Assembly (NCBI RefSeq): GCF_020687825.1 | Contig: NZ_JAJEWP010000001.1 | Coordinates: forward strand, 420,078-484,077 | Direction: 5' to 3' | Length of the DNA stretch: 64,000 nt | From: Fluctibacter halophilus | Lineage (GTDB): Bacteria > Pseudomonadota > Gammaproteobacteria > Enterobacterales > Alteromonadaceae | Shown here: piece by piece, positions 63,414 through 64,000 of the stretch | Layout: each line of letters begins with the position of its first letter | Position numbering within the stretch: position 1 is the stretch's first letter | Program-made: the position numbers and the translations under genes | The notes under the pieces: model-generated | Database searches by the model: none | Told to the model about the DNA's origin: nothing | What the model saw: the letters and a program-made list of their open reading frames with translations, nothing else

Positions 63414-64000
63414 ATGTACAGTGAAAACGAATTTGCGGCCTATTTTCTGGGTGCATATGCAGAAAACAATGACGTGTTTGAAGAAGCCTGGCTGGAATTT
63501 TATCGTGACCACGTGTACTGGCGAAGAAGTTTTCATCCAGAAGATTCGCCGCCGGTTGAAGTGGTTAGCCAGTATCAGGATGGGTTCCTCAAAAAGGTCG
63601 GCGCAACAAAACAGGCTTTACACCAGCTAACGGCAAAGTTGAAACAGTCTGTGCCGTTTTATCACCCGCGCTATATCGGGCATATGTCGTCAGATTTGTT
63701 GATGTCGGGGCTCCTCGGGCAAATGATCACGACCTTGTATAACCCGAACAACGTGAGTGTAGAGGCGGCGCCGGTAACGGTAGACCTGGAGCTGGAATAC
63801 GCTAAAAAGCTCGCGCAAATGCTCGGGTTTAAGACCGATGATACCTTGCCCGAATGCGCATTCGGTAACCTGACATCCGGTGGTACGCTCGCCAATTATC
63901 AAGGCCTATGGTATGGCTTGGCGCTAAAACATTATCCTTTTGCCTTACAAGCTGCACTCGGAAAAAGCCCCTCAGTTGCCATTCAGGTTGGTCAACAATT
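63414..64000 (+). CDS. PLP-dependent decarboxylase (glutamate/tyrosine type), N-terminal part
   Basis: About 195 residues are present before the right edge; the gene continues. The stretch HMSSDLLMSGLLGQMITTLY, then NNVSVEAAPVT and FGNLTSGGTLANYQ, marks the group II pyridoxal-phosphate decarboxylase fold near the cofactor-binding region. Its active-site lysine lies outside the window. The long N-terminal extension fits the large tyrosine/glutamate decarboxylase-like proteins. The substrate is unknown. The start at ATG 63414 is weakly supported. Confidence 0.65.
   Translation, partial: MYSENEFAAYFLGAYAENNDVFEEAWLEFYRDHVYWRRSFHPEDSPPVEVVSQYQDGFLKKVGATKQALHQLTAKLKQSVPFYHPRYIGHMSSDLLMSGLLGQMITTLYNPNNVSVEAAPVTVDLELEYAKKLAQMLGFKTDDTLPECAFGNLTSGGTLANYQGLWYGLALKHYPFALQAALGKSPSVAIQVGQQ

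Noticed and set aside
1-64000. CRISPR array, tRNA, rRNA, transposase or prophage genes
   Set aside because: No regular short repeats, cloverleaf with CCA end, rRNA segment, transposase or phage gene was seen on either strand.

Overview
The window looks like chromosome from a marine gammaproteobacterium, most likely an Alteromonadaceae-type heterotroph able to respire nitrate. The reasons are secreted GH13 amylases sharing LacI-type operator repeats, a hydroxyproline (collagen-peptide) catabolic operon, paired heavy-metal RND pumps, FNR/NarL-type sites, and a nitrate/molybdopterin cluster. The organism is inferred from gene content only. I saw no rRNA, tRNA, CRISPR array or insertion sequence.

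Region 1 (1-5.7 kb) is a trans-4-hydroxyproline operon: a divergent FAD dehydrogenase cut by the left edge, then a pyrroline-4-hydroxy-2-carboxylate deaminase, a hydroxyproline 2-epimerase, an alpha-ketoglutarate semialdehyde dehydrogenase and an M24 Xaa-Pro peptidase. A perfect 14-bp palindrome lies in the divergent promoter. A MipA/OmpV outer-membrane protein follows. Region 2 (5.9-12.8 kb) encodes three exported GH13 amylases (two with signal peptides, one lipoprotein) and four copies of a CATACGTATTC-type operator.

Region 3 (12.9-25.9 kb) is a metal-efflux island: two HME-RND systems transcribed back to back from a 150-bp promoter gap, with small His/Met/Cys-rich proteins and only one TolC-type outer-membrane factor, then MntP. 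Two adjacent proteins of the left operon carry the same short mature N-terminus written with different codons. Region 4 (25.8-41.7 kb) is mixed housekeeping and signalling: a PAS histidine kinase, a putative zincin, an SDR, CcoG, a CadC-like regulator, a membrane-sensor MCP, DUF proteins, a small K+ channel, a hydrophobe/amphiphile RND pump with its adaptor, and a lipoprotein.

Region 5 (42-64 kb) is for low-oxygen life. An Acg-type nitroreductase and nrdG-nrdD diverge around two perfect FNR boxes. A hemerythrin, three different NarK transporters, a PP2C-kinase fusion, NnrS, MoeB, a porin, mobA and moaABCDE, MoeA and NarL follow. I find NarL-type 7-2-7 inverted repeats in front of all three narK genes, the porin/moeB pair and the moa operon, so most of this block may be one nitrate-responsive regulon. 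The nitrate reductase structural genes and the sensor NarX are not in the window. The right edge cuts a PLP-dependent decarboxylase.
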